DNA of 64,000 nucleotides from Massariosphaeria phaeospora (lineage: Eukaryota; Ascomycota; Dothideomycetes; Pleosporales), in NCBI GenBank assembly GCA_011032825.1, contig JAADJZ010000008.1, forward strand, positions 1,364,001 through 1,428,000, given 5' to 3'. A program made the translations under genes and the position numbers. The notes beneath the pieces are model-generated. The model ran no database searches and was not told where the DNA came from. It saw nothing but the letters and a program-made list of their open reading frames with translations. Below, in pieces: positions 33,113 to 45,964 of the stretch. Each line of letters begins with the position of its first letter. The stretch's first letter is position 1.

Positions 33113-34958
33113 ACGTACTTTACGAGTTCGTGCATTACTTTTGCTAAGCTTCTACTAAACTCTACTTTCTACGTAATGCTTTAACAACAACACTAGATAG
33201 AACTTTCTTAAGAACGTTAGATACAGCTTGCTCTTTAGGCTTTTAAATAAAACGCAATACTTTTTTAGCAACGCGCTGCAGCTATCTACAACGTCGATTA
33301 ATTAACACTAAGCTGCTAACGCGTAGAACAAACTTTACAAGCAAATTACTAGCCTAAATTAAAGAATCTAACAAAAACTAAGAAAAGCGTAGTTGTTGAG
33401 TATATACTTAAGCTTATATCGCGCAAGTTTCTTTCTAAGCTCGCAGCTGTAGCTAATATAGCCAATTTCTTGCGCGCAAAGCGCAATCTAGGCTAAGTTA
33501 GCTTAAACTAGCCTAGTACGTAAGTTATGCACTGCTTTAAGTTTACAATAAAATTTAATTGCAAGTACAATTACAAAAAAGCGCTTTGCGAGAATTTTAA
33601 AGTTATTTAAAGCTAGTTTCGCCTAGTAGCTAACATAAAAGCCAAGTATAGTATCTAGAATATAAACACGTATAACTTTAACAAAACAAGCTTTATAATA
33701 AGCTAGATATTAACTAAAGCAGTTGTTACTGCTTTAGAAAAACAAGAACAGCCAAAGGCAATATAGCAAGATAATAAAAAGTAAACAATAGTTATCTAAA
33801 GCATCAACGCAACAAGGTAAGCTATTTAACTTTTTATTATCTTTAAAAGCTACTATTACCTCTTTGCTTAGTACAAGAAAAAAAATCTACTCTAAAACTA
33901 GGTTATTGTAGTTTCTAAAAAGAGCTAGACAACAAATAAGCTTAAGCTGTAGTAGTTAAAGCACTTTAATAAGCATACAAAGAAAAGAGTAGTTAGCAGC
34001 TACTAACTACTCGCAATTAACAGCTATAAAAGCTATAACTCGCTCGCATTCTAGCAATACTACAAGAAAAACAAGATTATTACTATTTGCATGCTTTCGT
34101 ACTTATCGCACTTTTTATAGCTTTTTAATGTAAGTTGTTTTGCTTTTCTAAAAAAAGCGTACAGGCGCTAAGCTAAAAATCTCATACGCAACTAAATTAC
34201 TTACATTACAAAACTTAAGTTTCTACTATGCTTTATACGCGCCTATAATGTAGCAATTACTTTTAGTATTATTTAAAAAAAGTTTCGAAGCGCTAGATTA
34301 GTTCTATTTAACCTAGAACGAGTTATAACAGCTTTTAACGTTTGGCTACGTACTTTATTACTACTACTACTTATTAACAACGAGCTTTAGCAGTTGCAAA
34401 CTCTAAGCAATACTTTTAAACTAGAGTCGCAATTAACGCTTGTAAAAGCAAGAATTTAGAAGTATATAGATAGCTTACCAACGTCTATAGTAAAAGCCTT
34501 TAAAATAGTTTTAAAAAAGCAGCTATTATCGCGCACAAGCTAGTGTTAGCGCAATAGAAAATAGCTAAACTAAAGATAGCAAATAAAGCTGCTACGCAAC
34601 GTAAATTGCATAAAAGAAAGCAGGTTTAAGCAAAAAAAACTTTAATAGTTGAAAATAAAGCTCGTTTAACTGCTCTAAAAGAGTTTAGAGCGCGTAGTAA
34701 TAAAAAAAAGCTAAAAACGCAAGTGCGCGCTAAAGTAGGTAAACTATTTTAAAAATAGTGTAAATAGTGTTATTAGGCTAGGCACAACGCGCGTACGTGT
34801 AAGCAAGTAGTAAAAGTAAACTCTAAATAATATCTTGTGTTATATTACTCTACACAAAGCTAAAGTAAGCTGTTTTGCGCTAGAATAGAGTAGTTTTGGT
34901 AGAAGCTTAGCAAAAGTAATGCACGCACTCGTGTAATGCACGAACTCGTAAAGTACGT
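33113..34958 (+). mobile_element. pogo/Fot1-like transposon A3
   Basis: The 1846-bp element is inserted in the B5 left TIR at TA (33111-33112, 34959-34960). The right TIR has two copies of the GAGTTCGTGCATTAC-type repeat, the left TIR only one, which accounts for part of its shorter length than A2. Confidence 0.95.
33176..34830 (+). pseudogene. pogo/Fot1-type transposase of A3
   Basis: Collinear with A1, with ATG 33176 kept and the stop at 34828-34830. The length of 1655 nt implies indels; one missing base is visible near 34500 relative to A1. The second catalytic Asp (DG in A1) reads INSYKSYNS here. Many TAA/TAG codons are present. Confidence 0.87.
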
Positions 34959-35007
34959 TACTTTAGCTAAAAAAGCTTAGCAGCACTAACTCTTTTATTA
35001 ACGCAAC

Positions 35008-36490
35008 ATGCTTTACCAACAAAATACGCAGCTATCTAATTAAAAAAGTAGAATTTAGCTTGCTTTTTATGGCTATACTGTACGCTAATTTTAAAGCTTT
35101 TACCGCGCTACTAAAGTACTTAGCATACTTTTTTTTAACTTTAACTAACTAATACAACAGAGTTACGCACATTTTTAAAAAACGTAATAGCTAATAAAAG
35201 CTTACTACGACTAAAAAGCAAACAATTGTCTAATATATTCTCAACTTTAATTTGCAAGAATTCGCGCTCTAGCTATGCAAAGTAGTAGATATAGCTAATA
35301 AAGTACTAAGTGTGCGCAGTAGCAAGCTAGTTAGCAAATACTAAGCTAAGCGCTTTGTAACGCGCTTAGATAAACTTAAAATAGCTTTTAATTAAGCAAA
35401 GAATAGGCAGAAACTACTCTAGAAAAATCTAGAAATAATTAGCGCGTAGGTTAAGCTAGTAAAAGAAACTAAAGCTAAGTACAGCGTCTACGACAACGAT
35501 GTGCACAACTTTAACAAAACTAGCTTTTAAATAAGCGTAATTAGCTCTATAAAAGTTGTTACAAGCGCAAAAAAACGTGCTTAGCTAAAGCTTGTTTAGC
35601 TAGGCAATTGCGAGTAAGTTATAGTTATCTAAAGCGTGTACGCTGCTAAGCACGCAATTTCGCTTTTTATTATTTACAAAAAACGCGTTTACATCTTTGC
35701 GTAGTACAAGAAAGTTTTAATACTACGCGATTAAAAGCTCTTAGTATTAAAAAACAGCTAGACAAACAACGCTTTAAGTTTAAAGTAATTAAAGCACTTT
35801 AACGCGCATACAAAAACGCGCTAAGTAAAAGTATACTAGCTACTTATTCTAAACAGCTATAAAAGCTACTAATTTTAGAATTTTAAAAACTATTGCTTTA
35901 AAAACAAGATTTTAACTTTTTGCATACTTTTTTACTTGTTGCACCTTTTCTAGCTGCTTAACGTAGTTTGCTTTTTGCTGCTAAAGCGCAAGTACTTTTA
36001 GCGCGTTAGAAACTTAGCACGATAACGCGTTTTCTATATTAACAAAAAAAGCTTTTTTTTAGCTTTTAAAAACGCGTTTTTTAATGTATTTACAAAGAAA
36101 AACTGCTGCAAAGCTTTTAAAGCGTTAGAAATAGTTTCTATTAACGCGTAAGTAGTGTTAAATTGCTTTAAAGTGCAGCTGCGTACTCTACTAGCACTTT
36201 TATACTTAAAAACGCTGTAGTAGTTAAAAACTCTAAGCAATACGCACGAGTTTAGATCTTAGTTAAAGCTAGTACGCATTTTTTTTTTCAATTACTTGTT
36301 ATAGCTTAGGCTAGCTTTTTGCAGCTTATAAAAAGTAGTAAACTTATGCTATACTAAAACGCTTTTCTTGCTGCCTACAATAAAAAGCTTAAAAAGCAAT
36401 TATCAAAGCTTACAAAGCAGAAATTGCGTAAGCGCAAGTAGATTTAGCAAAGTAGTACTATAGAGTATAAAACTACTGTAGCGTAAGTAG
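35008..36490 (+). pseudogene. type B transposase of B5, truncated by Gy1b
   Basis: The frame starts at ATG 35008 (MLYQQNTQLSN) and follows B1 through the helix-turn-helix, the first DDE segment (HNFNKTSF near 35495) and into the C-terminal linker. It is cut at the Gy1b 5' LTR before the zinc knuckle. The minus-strand open stretch 36034-36240 is an antisense shadow. Confidence 0.82.
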
Positions 36491-36658
36491 TGTAAAACTA
36501 AATAGCTTTACGTAGTTGTTTTTTTCAATTAATAGCTACTATAGGCTATAATAAGCTAGACTAGTTCTTTGCAAAGCTTTGAAAAGTACCTCGCATTAAA
36601 TTGCTACTAAAACAGCAATTTATTTCTTTTACACAAATATACTATTTTTATTACTATA

Positions 36659-38499
36659 AAGTATCACCTCGGTTAGACTATTACTTTAGTTAGTTTTCCT
36701 TAGCACAACCAACTTATCTCAAAGAATATTAAATTAATTGCTATTAAACAAGGAACCTGCGTACGTCGTGCTAGCTTTAGATTCAAAAGCTTTTTTTGTA
36801 TTCTTTTAATAAGTTTGAGCATTGTGTTTTGTATTACTACAGTTTTTACAGCGTCGTAGAGCTAGTTGTGCTTTTTCTTAACTTTTTCTACTACGCGCTT
36901 TCTTTAATAGCTAAAGTGCTGTAAACGCTTTAGCAGCTACTTGCGCTAATCTATTACTATACTCTATTGTGCTACCTATCTAAATTCGCTTTTGTTTTTG
37001 TAATTTTCTTTTTGTTGCTTCTTTAATAGTCTTTTTAAAGCTAGAGATTCGATTGCGCATTAGCTCAACCTAATAAGCCATCTAGTAAAACTTTTTAACA
37101 AGCTAGTTAACTCTATTTTTTAGAGATAATAAAGAGGAACTAAGCTTAGTAGTAATAAGCTTTGATTGCGATTCAAATTCAAGCGTATTAGTTGGAGTTT
37201 TTAACTGCTATAGCGTTTCTAGTGCAAGAAGTAGTAGTAGAGTACGTAGCTATACTTTAAAGCAATTAAAAACTACTTGCGCGTTAATAAAAACTAGCTT
37301 TAAAACTTTAAAAGCTTTTTTGCAGTTCTTTGTTGTAAACACTTTAAAAAACGCGTTTCTAAAGGCTAGCAAGAAGCTTTCTTTGTTAATATAGAAAACG
37401 CGCTAGCGCGCTAAGTTTCAAACGCGTTAAAAGTACTTTAGCTTTAGCAGCAAAAAGCAATCTACATCTAGTAGCTAGAAAATATAAAATAAATAAGCTA
37501 GCATGCAAAGCGTAAAAATCTTGTTTTTAAAGCAATAGTTTTTAAAATTCTAAAATTAGTAGCTCTTATAGCCGTTTAGAATAAGTAGCTAATACTTTTC
37601 TACTTAACGCGCTTTTGTATGCGCGTTAAAATGCTTTAACTATTTAAAACTAAAAGCGTTGTTTGTCTAGCTGTTTTTAAAAACTAAAAGCTTTTAATTG
37701 CTAAAAATAAAATTCTTTTTGTACTATGCTAAAATGTAAACGCGCTTTTTGTAGATAATAAACAGCAAGATTGCGTACCTTGCGGCGCAAATGCTTTAAA
37801 TAACTATTACCTACTCTCAATTGCCTAGCTAGATTAGATTAAGTTGAGTACGTTTTTAAAAGCTTGTAACAACTTTTATAAACTTAATTACGCTTATTTA
37901 AAAACTAGTTTTATTGAAGTTGTACACGTTATTCTCGTAGATGCTGTACTTAGCTTTAGTATTCTTAACAAGCTTAAACTACGCGCTAATTACTTTAGAA
38001 TTTTCTTGTTGTATTCTCTGCCGCTTTTTTGCTTAATTAAAAGCTATTTTAAGCTTTTTTAAACGCGTTACAAATCTTGTAGCTTATTTTTTGCCTACTA
38101 GCTCTTTACCTTGCGCAGCTACTAGTTTATTTTCTATATTTCCTACTTTAAACAGCTAAAGTGCAAATTCTTGCGAATTAAAGTTAAGAATATATTAGAC
38201 GATTGTTTGCTTTTTAGTTGTAGTAAGCTTTTAGCAGCTGTTGCGTTTATATTAAAGAAATACAATTTTATTGTATTAATTAGTTAACGTTGTATGTAGT
38301 ACGTTGAATACTTTAGCAGCGCGTTAAAAGCTTTGAAATTTGTAATTATAATAAGCAGAAAGAGCAAGCTCAATTCGGCTTTTTTAGTTAAACGCTATCG
38401 TGTTTTGTTGTTGTAACATATTGCGTTAATAGAGTTGGTAGTGCTTTTGGCAAAAACTAACCAAGGTAATAGTCTAACCGAGGTAATAATCTAATACGT
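36659..38499 (-). mobile_element. pogo type B element B1
   Basis: The 1841-bp element is inserted at TA (36657-36658, 38500-38501). The right TIR on the complement begins ACGTATTAGATTATTACCTC and carries two spaced copies of a GGTTAG unit; the left TIR shows the same core but its first bases are partly deleted (AAGTATCACCTCGG). It is one of the better-preserved type B copies. Confidence 0.93.
36734..38419 (-). pseudogene. pogo type B transposase of B1
   Basis: The frame from ATG (complement 38417-38419, MLQQQNTIAFN) to TAA (complement 36734-36736) is 1686 nt, 561 codons, with no net frameshift. It has an N-terminal helix-turn-helix, a DDE core, a basic linker and a C-terminal CCHC knuckle (CKNCSNTKHNAQT). 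Stops are TAA/TAG. It serves as the reference for the broken B copies here. Confidence 0.88.
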
Positions 38500-38722
38500 T
38501 ACTATTAATCTATTTTAAGTATTATTAAACTTACAATTGAACAAAGTTTTACATTCAAATTGCTTTATTAAAATACTTGTAATAAATCAATTACTTCGTT
38601 TACAATATTTAGTTTATTTAACAATTAAGCTACGTTGCTTTTAAGATACTTAAATAAAAGTTCTATTATGCAACTAAACACTTTTTAACTTTTAGTTGTA
38701 AATAGAATTAACTAGAATAAAA

Positions 38723-39920
38723 ATGCTAATAAAAATGTTTAGATTAGTAATAGTACTAACGTTTTAAAGCGTAGTTGCGCTTTTAGCGCTAAACTAAACT
38801 AAAATAACCTAGTTCGCTTTAAAAAAAATTCCAACACTTTACTTTTAAACGAGGAGAATAACAACGCACTATTAAAGCTCTTTATAAAGCGAGCTTCCAA
38901 CAAGCTAAAAACTTAGTAGCAAAATAAGTAAAACTGTATAAAACTTATTTACTTTAAAGCGTTAAAAGCTTTATACTAAAACGAAAACAAAATAGCGCTT
39001 GCTAAAGCTATTAAGTAACTAGTCGTGCTAGCACTTGCTTAAACTATTTTTAACTAGGTTAATTTGCCTCGCTCTAAGCTACTACACTGCTATTTAAAAA
39101 AAATTCGCGTAAACTACAACTAATAGGTTTACAATTGCAAAAGCTACTACACAAAAAGCTTCGACTTTTTTTAGCAAACTTTAAAAAGTTTTTGTAAGTT
39201 AACGTATGTTACTAAAAACTTTCGTACGCTTTAAAAAACCTATAAGATTTATAAAAAAATGTAATTTTCTTTATAGTTCTCTACTTAGGCATTGCTTAAA
39301 GAACAAATATTAAGTGCTTTAGGCACTTTTAAGAAACGTAAGTAGTAAGTATACAATTCTATTAAAGCTTTATGTTAAAAGCTATTTTAAACTTTTTCTA
39401 ACTTACTTTTACTTTTTTAACTTCTTTAAACTAAGATTGACTAAACAAGCTTATTTAGCATAGCAGCAAACTTTACTACGACACTTTTTAAAAAAGTAAA
39501 AAAGCAACTACGTTACTTTTTGCTGCAAAGTTGCACTACTCTCTACTAAGTAGAGCAAAAAGCTAATTAGATCTATTGTAACTTTTAACAAAATAGCAAG
39601 ATTTAAAGAAAAACTAAAAAAACAAGAAGTAAGCCGCGTTGCTAACAGAACATAAATTAACTTATTCTAATGCTAAATAGCACAAAAAGAAACGCAACGG
39701 CTGCTTTAAGCTTAAAAAAAGTAATAACAAAAAAAACAAAAGTACTAACAAGCTAGTTTGCTACGCATGTAAGAAACTAGGCTATTTTGTTTCTACTTAC
39801 TTTAACAAGGCAAAAAAAAAAACGCTTACTTAAAAAAAAAAAAAAGAAAAGACAAAAGCTTAAAGAATTAGCTTTTTACTTTGTAGCCTATATTAACTTG
39901 TTATAGTTAAAAAAAGTAAG
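38723..39920 (+). pseudogene. gag: gag relic of Gy1b
   Basis: Parallel to Gy1a gag, from ATG 38723. The zinc knuckle near 39760-39800 reads CYACKKLGYFVSTY. Many TAA/TAG codons are present, most but not all at the same places as in Gy1a, which shows independent mutation of the two copies. Confidence 0.8.
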
Positions 39921-39933
39921 CACTTTTTGTAAA

Positions 39934-40248
39934 ATGCTAACGAGCAAGAACCTAACGTTTTTTACTGCGTTAGCAAAGATAAAAAGTTTAAAAAACTTAA
40001 AAGCGATTATAGATAGTAGAGCTTATTTTAATATTCTTTTAGGTATTGTAGCAAAAGAACAGAATCTAGTACTTAAACTAATTTCTAGTATTTTTTTTAT
40101 ATTGCTAAGTAAATTGAGTTACACTGTTTATATTTGTACTGTAGCAAAAGTTTGCATTACAAATTCTAAAAGCGAAGTACAAACCTATAGAATTTTCTTT
40201 GTAATAGCTAATCTCAAAAAGCTTTCAATGTATCTTAAACTCTTTTAG
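39934..40248 (+). pseudogene. aspartic protease segment of Gy1b pol
   Basis: A stop-free stretch of 104 residues equal in length to that of Gy1a. The active site reads AIIDSRAYFNIL: the Asp survives but Gly is Arg. Comparison with 1771-2085 gives about 27 transitions and three transversions by eye. Confidence 0.85.
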
Positions 40249-40599
40249 ATAAATTAGTTTTAGTCGAAGTTAAACTATTTGCGTTGCTGCATGCTCTTTA
40301 GAAGTATAAAAAACCTAAATAAACTAAACTATGCCAAAGTAGCTATAGAAAACGCAGCAAAGTTTGTTTAGATTTTAAATAGTTCTAATGCAAAGCTTTA
40401 TGTCTATTTAATTAGTGCACTTTCTAAAGCAAGCGACTAAAAAAAGCAAAACTCTAGTTTGCAACTTAAATATTAGAAGTACTAAAACGTAGCGAGCTCT
40501 AATAGCTCGTTAGTAAAAGCGTCTTATAAAAAGCAAAATCTCGCGATTAAACTCTAGCTTAGTACAACTTTTTTGCATTAACCTTTGTACAACATGTTA

Positions 40600-41822
40600 A
40601 TAGCAGAATTAAAGCATTTTTGCAAATACATAGACGAGTACTTTAATAAAAAATAATTAAGGCGCTTAAAGTTTTTAGCTAATGCGCTAATTCTCTTTGC
40701 AAAGAAAAAAAACAGCACTTTAAAACTTTGCGTTAACTATTAAAGCCTTAACAAAATTACAATTAAAAATCGTTATTCTTTGCTTTTTATTGCAGAGTTT
40801 TTAGAGAGGTTAGCTAAGGTAAAAGTTTACACTAAGCTTGACATCTGTAAAGCCTATTACAAAATCTAGATTAAAAAAAGAAACTAATAGAAAACAGCTT
40901 TTAGAACTTGATATAGTTATTTTAAGTACTTTGTTATATTATTTAGTTTTACAAATGCTTCTGCAGCATTCTAAGCCTACATTAACTAAGCTTTTGCTAA
41001 GTTAGTTAACGTAACTTGCATTGTATACTTTAACAACATTCTAGTGTTTTTTAAGACAAAAGAAGCTTATGTAAGCTAGGTTGAAATTTTTTTTAACGTT
41101 TGCGTAAAGCAAAGCTATACTTAAAGCTTAGCAAGTGCGAGTAGCACACATAGTAAACAAAGTACCTAGATTACATTGTATACTTAAAAAACGTTAAAAT
41201 TAATACAAAACAAATTAGAACGATCTAAGAGTAGCTAATGCTAAATATAGTTTAAAATATTCGAGTATTTATAAGCTTTATAAACTGTTATTAGCGCTTT
41301 ATTACTAAGTTCTCTAAGCTTGCTCTACTATTAACTAAACTAACTTAAAAAAAGCTAGAAGCAGCTCGAAGCGAGCACGCCTAAAGAAAGAAAAAAAGCT
41401 AGCAAATTAACCTTAGAACTAAAGCTAAAAAAGCGTTTAAAAAACTCAAAAGTGCTTTTTTTAATGTTTTTATTCTAGCTTATTATAAAGCAGAATAGCT
41501 TACAAAGCTCAAAACTAACGCTTTTAAAAACGCTATTAGTGAAGTTTTAAGCTAGAAAGTTTTTAACAGTAAAAACAGCGAAAAAAGTGCTTATTAGCGA
41601 CTAATTAGTTTTTTCTTGCAGAAAATAGACAAGGCGAAGTATAATTACAATACTTATAATAAAAAGTTGTTAGCAATTCACAAAAGTCTGTTACACTTTT
41701 ACTATTTTTTTTTAAGTATTTTGTTTAATTTTTATACAAACTACAATAACCTACGATAGTTTATAAAAACAAAAACTCTAAATTATTATTAAGTTTGCGC
41801 TTACAAAAGGTTAATAGAGTAC
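40600..41822 (+). pseudogene. pol: reverse transcriptase and RNase H of Gy1b
   Basis: The frame shows LKLCVNY, YTKLDICKAYYKI (Asp kept, unlike Gy1a), the FSFTNASAAF segment and a YFNNILVF active site with both Asp as Asn. It continues without interruption through the point where A1 sits in Gy1a (AGAGTACAAATTCG at about 41815-41828). Confidence 0.88.
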
Positions 41823-43560
41823 AAATTCGTTATAATTTATCAACTTAAAAAGACAAATCTAGCTAATAGCTTCTTTTAACAACTAGACTATATAAAAGAA
41901 GCTTATGCCTTTGCGCAAAAAAGCAATGAAATCTACGTAAATCTATTACGAGCTTTAATAACTCGTAGTGTTTATAGTAAGCTCGCTTTAGTAGCAGCAA
42001 TTACAAGATTAGCTAGCTAACTTGCAAAAAAACTAAGCCTGCTAACTTTTTTAAAGAAAATAAAAGCTTTAAACTTAAAGATGCACATTAGAGAAGAACT
42101 AACTTAAGTACTTTAACTTAAGCTTTTGAAGAATAAAGTTTTTTTAAGTAATCTAGCAAGCAATTTTGCAAACTTTTTAAACTCAAACTTAAACTTTAAC
42201 TTAGAAAACGAGTTTGAACTAGTAAAACCTATAGTAGCTTAAAATAGACTAGAACTAGCTGTAACAAAGTAGTTAAATAAAATCTACTTTGTTACAACAA
42301 AAAACAAGGCAAAGGCTTTTTAAAAATGTTATAACAGATCGATAGCTAGTTACTTCGGCGTTAAAAAAACTTTAGAGAAAGTTAAACGCCAATACGAGTA
42401 AAAAAGCATAAAGAAAAACGTTAAAAAGTACTACAACAACTATTTAAAGTGTTGCAAATTAGTAGTAGCTAGACATAGCTTTTACAAACTTTTTATACTT
42501 TTGCTACTGCTTAATAGCTCGTAGTGTAATGTTACAATAGACTTTATTACAAAACTTTTACTATTAAAGTATATAAAGCAAGTATACAACTTTATTCTCG
42601 TTATAGTAAACTACTTAACTAAAATAGCTTACTATATTCTAGCTTGCGCTAACTAGACTACAAAAAACTTTGCAATAGTTTAAATAAAAAAAATTGTAAA
42701 ACTTTACAGCGTCTTAAAAAACGTTATTTTAGACTAAAGTTTTATTATAAACTTAAAGTTCTAGAATAGCTTTTGCTACTATTTTAGCTTAATAAGCGTT
42801 CTCTTTTTTGCTTATTACTCTTAAACAAATAGTTAAACTAAAAAACAGAATTAAACGCTAAAATAGTACTTTTAATGTTACTGTTGCTTTAAACAAAACA
42901 ATTAAACTGTAGAGTTGCTAGTAGCGAAGTTTGCGTACAACAATAGCTAATACGTAACTACTAAAATAACTTTTTTTATAGCGTACTACAAAGCGTTTCT
43001 AAAAGCTCTAAATTAGCTTAGAATACTTTTTAGTAACAAACAATTGTTTATAAAAATAAGCAAAGTAGTCTATATAATTACTTTTTAAGCTAAATGCTAG
43101 CGCAAGATTAAAACTGCAAATGCTTATTAAAAAAGTATTCTAACAAGCGTAAAAACTATATTTTGCTTAAGCTAGGTAACTAAATGCTAATTTTAAACTA
43201 CTATATAAAATCTACTAGGCTAAAGAAAAAGCTTAACCAAAAGTACGTAGAGCTAGGCACTATTATAAGCTAAATTAGCACTAACGCGTACTAAGTAAAC
43301 TTTTTTAAACTAAAAAGTATTTATCTAGTTTTTTACGTATTCTTGATAAAACTTTATAACTAAAAAAAGTTAATAGTTTTTTAAAGCAAGCTTTTAGTAA
43401 ATATTTTGCGTACTTTTAAAAACAACGTGTACTACGTGAAAAAAGTGCTTAATAAAAAATAATCTTTAGTTAGCACCTAAAAGTACTTCGTTAAAAAAAA
43501 AATACTTAAATAATAAAAACTTTTAAAAACTTAAGCCTAATATAAGTGCAAATGCACTTA
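41823..43560 (+). pseudogene. pol: integrase and chromodomain of Gy1b
   Basis: Collinear with Gy1a 5523-7250: a zinc domain with KKYYNNYLKCCK (two Cys or Asn changes), a VTIDFITKL core, then YYVKKVLNKK and KYFVK near 43430-43500. Stops are TAA/TAG. Confidence 0.86.
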
Positions 43561-43569
43561 ACAATTTTT

Positions 43570-45964
43570 AAAAAAATTAATTTATTTGTAGCAAAAAAAA
43601 TAAAAAACGCACTTTAAGCAATGTGTTCTTAAAAAGAAAATAATTAACACGTTTTACTTTGCTACTTAATGCATAGTTAGCATTAAAAATTTTAAATTTT
43701 TTAAATTTTTAAAGTTACAAACTTTTTTAAAAAAATATTATATTATTTTACTATTGCAAGGCATAGCGTTAAAAGAGCTACTTTGTGCTATTATAAGCTA
43801 GTGTAGCACACTTTACAGCAAAGTAAAGCAAAGTAAGTTTTAAAAATGTATGCATAACTATGCTACTTCTAGGCAAACTACTTTTATACTAACTACTAAG
43901 TATTAGCTTTTGTTTTGCTAAAATAAAGTTCTAAAACGCTAACGCTAAGCTTAAAAACTAATTTAAGCAAAAAAACTATTTTTAAAGCTACAATAGGTTA
44001 GAAAGCTGCAAGCTAACGCTAAGAACTACTAAGCTACTTACAACTCTTTAGCTAAAGTTTATAAACTTTATTGTAAGCAACTTAACTTTCTTTATAAGCA
44101 TACTTTTTTGCACTTTGTTTTTTTTTAACTGTACGCTTTGCAGTTGCGTTAGCAAGATTCGCAAAGAGCTAAGCGCGTTCGCAATTCTTTTTAGCTACTA
44201 AATTAATAACAACGTAAGCTTTTTTAAACTAGAATATGTTAGTATAAGTTATAGTAGCCTATAATAGGCTAACATACTTTTTTACGCAAAGTATTAGCCT
44301 ACTTAACGTTTTTTTTAAAGCTTTGCTTTTACTAACTAGTTGTACAACTGCTTCAAGTACTTTTGCTAAAAAGCAGCAGCTTTAACAGTACAAACGCAAC
44401 TATTTAGCTTAACTTTAGCATTAAGATTTTTATTAAAGTTAGTAAGTTTATTGTGCAAGTAAAGGTGCACACTGTAGATAGCATATTAGCAACTAAAAAA
44501 CAAATTAGCGCTTTGCTACACTCTAAGAAGTTATAACACATACTTATTAAGCGTTTTAAAAATGTTTTTGCAGATTCTACTTATTTTTATTATAGCAAGC
44601 TTTATTTTATTGTTAGTATACGCTTTAAGCTAGCAAATAGTTTTAAAAACTTTTTTTTAGTTTTAGGCGCGCTAGGGGACAGAGGCATGTAAGCAAAATT
44701 AAAAACAACTACAAAATAACCTTTGTCGCGAACTTTTTTTAAAGCGAGTACAACTTCTTTTAACTTATTCCGAAGCTCTTTTAGTACCTAAAATAAAGTT
44801 AGAATAGCTTACGCTAGCGAATAAGTAGAAAGTATTTATTAATAGATATAAGTTAAGTTATAGGTTGCACAAACTTTAGGTTAAAGTTAAGTTAGAGTTA
44901 ACCTAGCGTAGGTAGAAGTTAAGTTAGAGTAGTTAAAGCTTTAAGTTAAAAGTTAAGTTAGAGTTACTTAAATAGTTAAAAAACTATAATAAATAAATGT
45001 AATAAATATACATAGAAAACTTAATATTAATATAAGTTGTAATATTATGTAAAACTTAACTACAACTTTAAGTTTTAACTACTTTAACTTAACTTTAACT
45101 TAAGCTGCTTAGTAACTAGCGCGGGTTAAAGCTAGAGTTAAGTTAGAATCTAACGTAAACTAACTTAACTCTAACTCAACTTCTATTTATTTACTAGCCT
45201 AAAATAGCTTATAATGCTTTAAACTAGTTTAGATACGCACTAAATAGTAGTTTTAGTTTGTATTAAAACACTAGAAGCATTTTAGATACCTATGCTTTTT
45301 GCTTTTGTTGTTTTTAACAATTTACTTTTAGTATAAATGCTTGTTAAAGTTGTTAACAACAAGCATGCAGCATTCTACTTAGCTTAAGTAATAGTACTTT
45401 TTATTGCTTTAAAACGCAACGCAACGCGCGTAAAAGTACACTATAAAGTTGCTATTATCTAAAATATTGTTGCTAATTCTAGTAATGTTTATATTAGCTA
45501 GTAAAGAATTAAAGTAGCTAAAAAAAAGCTAAAGCAAGCTAATATGCGAAGAAAAAACTACTAGTTACACTATTAGCTACTAAATACTCTACAATAACCT
45601 ATTATAACCTAGATTAACTTATTTATTTTAACGTTAACTAATTTCAAATCTAGAGATTTAGCGAGGTTAATGTAAAAATAAGAGTTAAAAAAAGCTAGTA
45701 CAAGCTATAAAAGAATTATAAGCAGCACTTGCTACTAAGCTAAAAATTCGCTAGATTCTACTAGCAGTACACTTTACCGCTCGCTTTACTAAAAAAAACT
45801 TTACTACTTTTTTACTTTAACTTTACTTAAGTTCGTACTAGTTCGAGGTATTAGTATAAAGCTTTAGAAAGCTATTCTATTTTACAATAGCCTATATAAG
45901 CTTTTATTAAAAAAAATTAAACGAAGTTAGCTTACGAAACGTTTTAGCTTTAAATAAAAAACAA
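43570..45964 (+). other. 3' region of Gy1b, holding MITE M2
   Basis: Homologous to 7260-9271. The minus-strand candidate stretch is also present here (for example VVINLVAKKNCERA near 44190-44215). No domain is recognised. M2 interrupts it at 44810-45201. Confidence 0.5.
44810..45201. mobile_element. hAT-type MITE M2
   Basis: This 392-bp MITE starts TACGCTAGCGAATAAGTAGA and ends TATTTACTAGCCTA. The target duplication is GAATAGCT (44802-44809) and AAATAGCT (45202-45209); the one mismatch is a G-to-A change. The uninterrupted site is seen in Gy1a near 8505. It is the same subtype as M3, M4 and M5, with a central AT-rich core. Confidence 0.9.

Larger units (their letters stand above)
26602..36490 (+). 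mobile_element. pogo type B element B5, split by Gy2, A3 and Gy1b
   Basis: It starts ACGTATT after TA 26600-26601 and matches the TIR of B0 (ACGTATTCTACTATTAC). The left TIR was hit by Gy2 (5-bp duplication GTATT) and then by A3 at TA 33111-33112. The transposase follows from 35008. At 36490 the sequence stops at the 5' LTR of Gy1b. The right part of B5 is not found after the 3' LTR, so its end was lost or moved. Confidence 0.8.
36491..38553 (+). repeat. 5' LTR of Gy1b, split by pogo B1
   Basis: The LTR is 36491-36658 plus 38500-38553. It begins TGTAAAAC and ends GTTTTACA. The break matches the intact LTR at the sequence TTACTATACTATTAATC. Confidence 0.92.

Noticed and set aside
37844..38062. 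Open reading frame with membrane-like residues, also at 17240-17458 and 57028-57246
   Set aside because: It lies antisense to the conserved DDE core of three type B pogo transposases; openness follows from the sense codon pattern.
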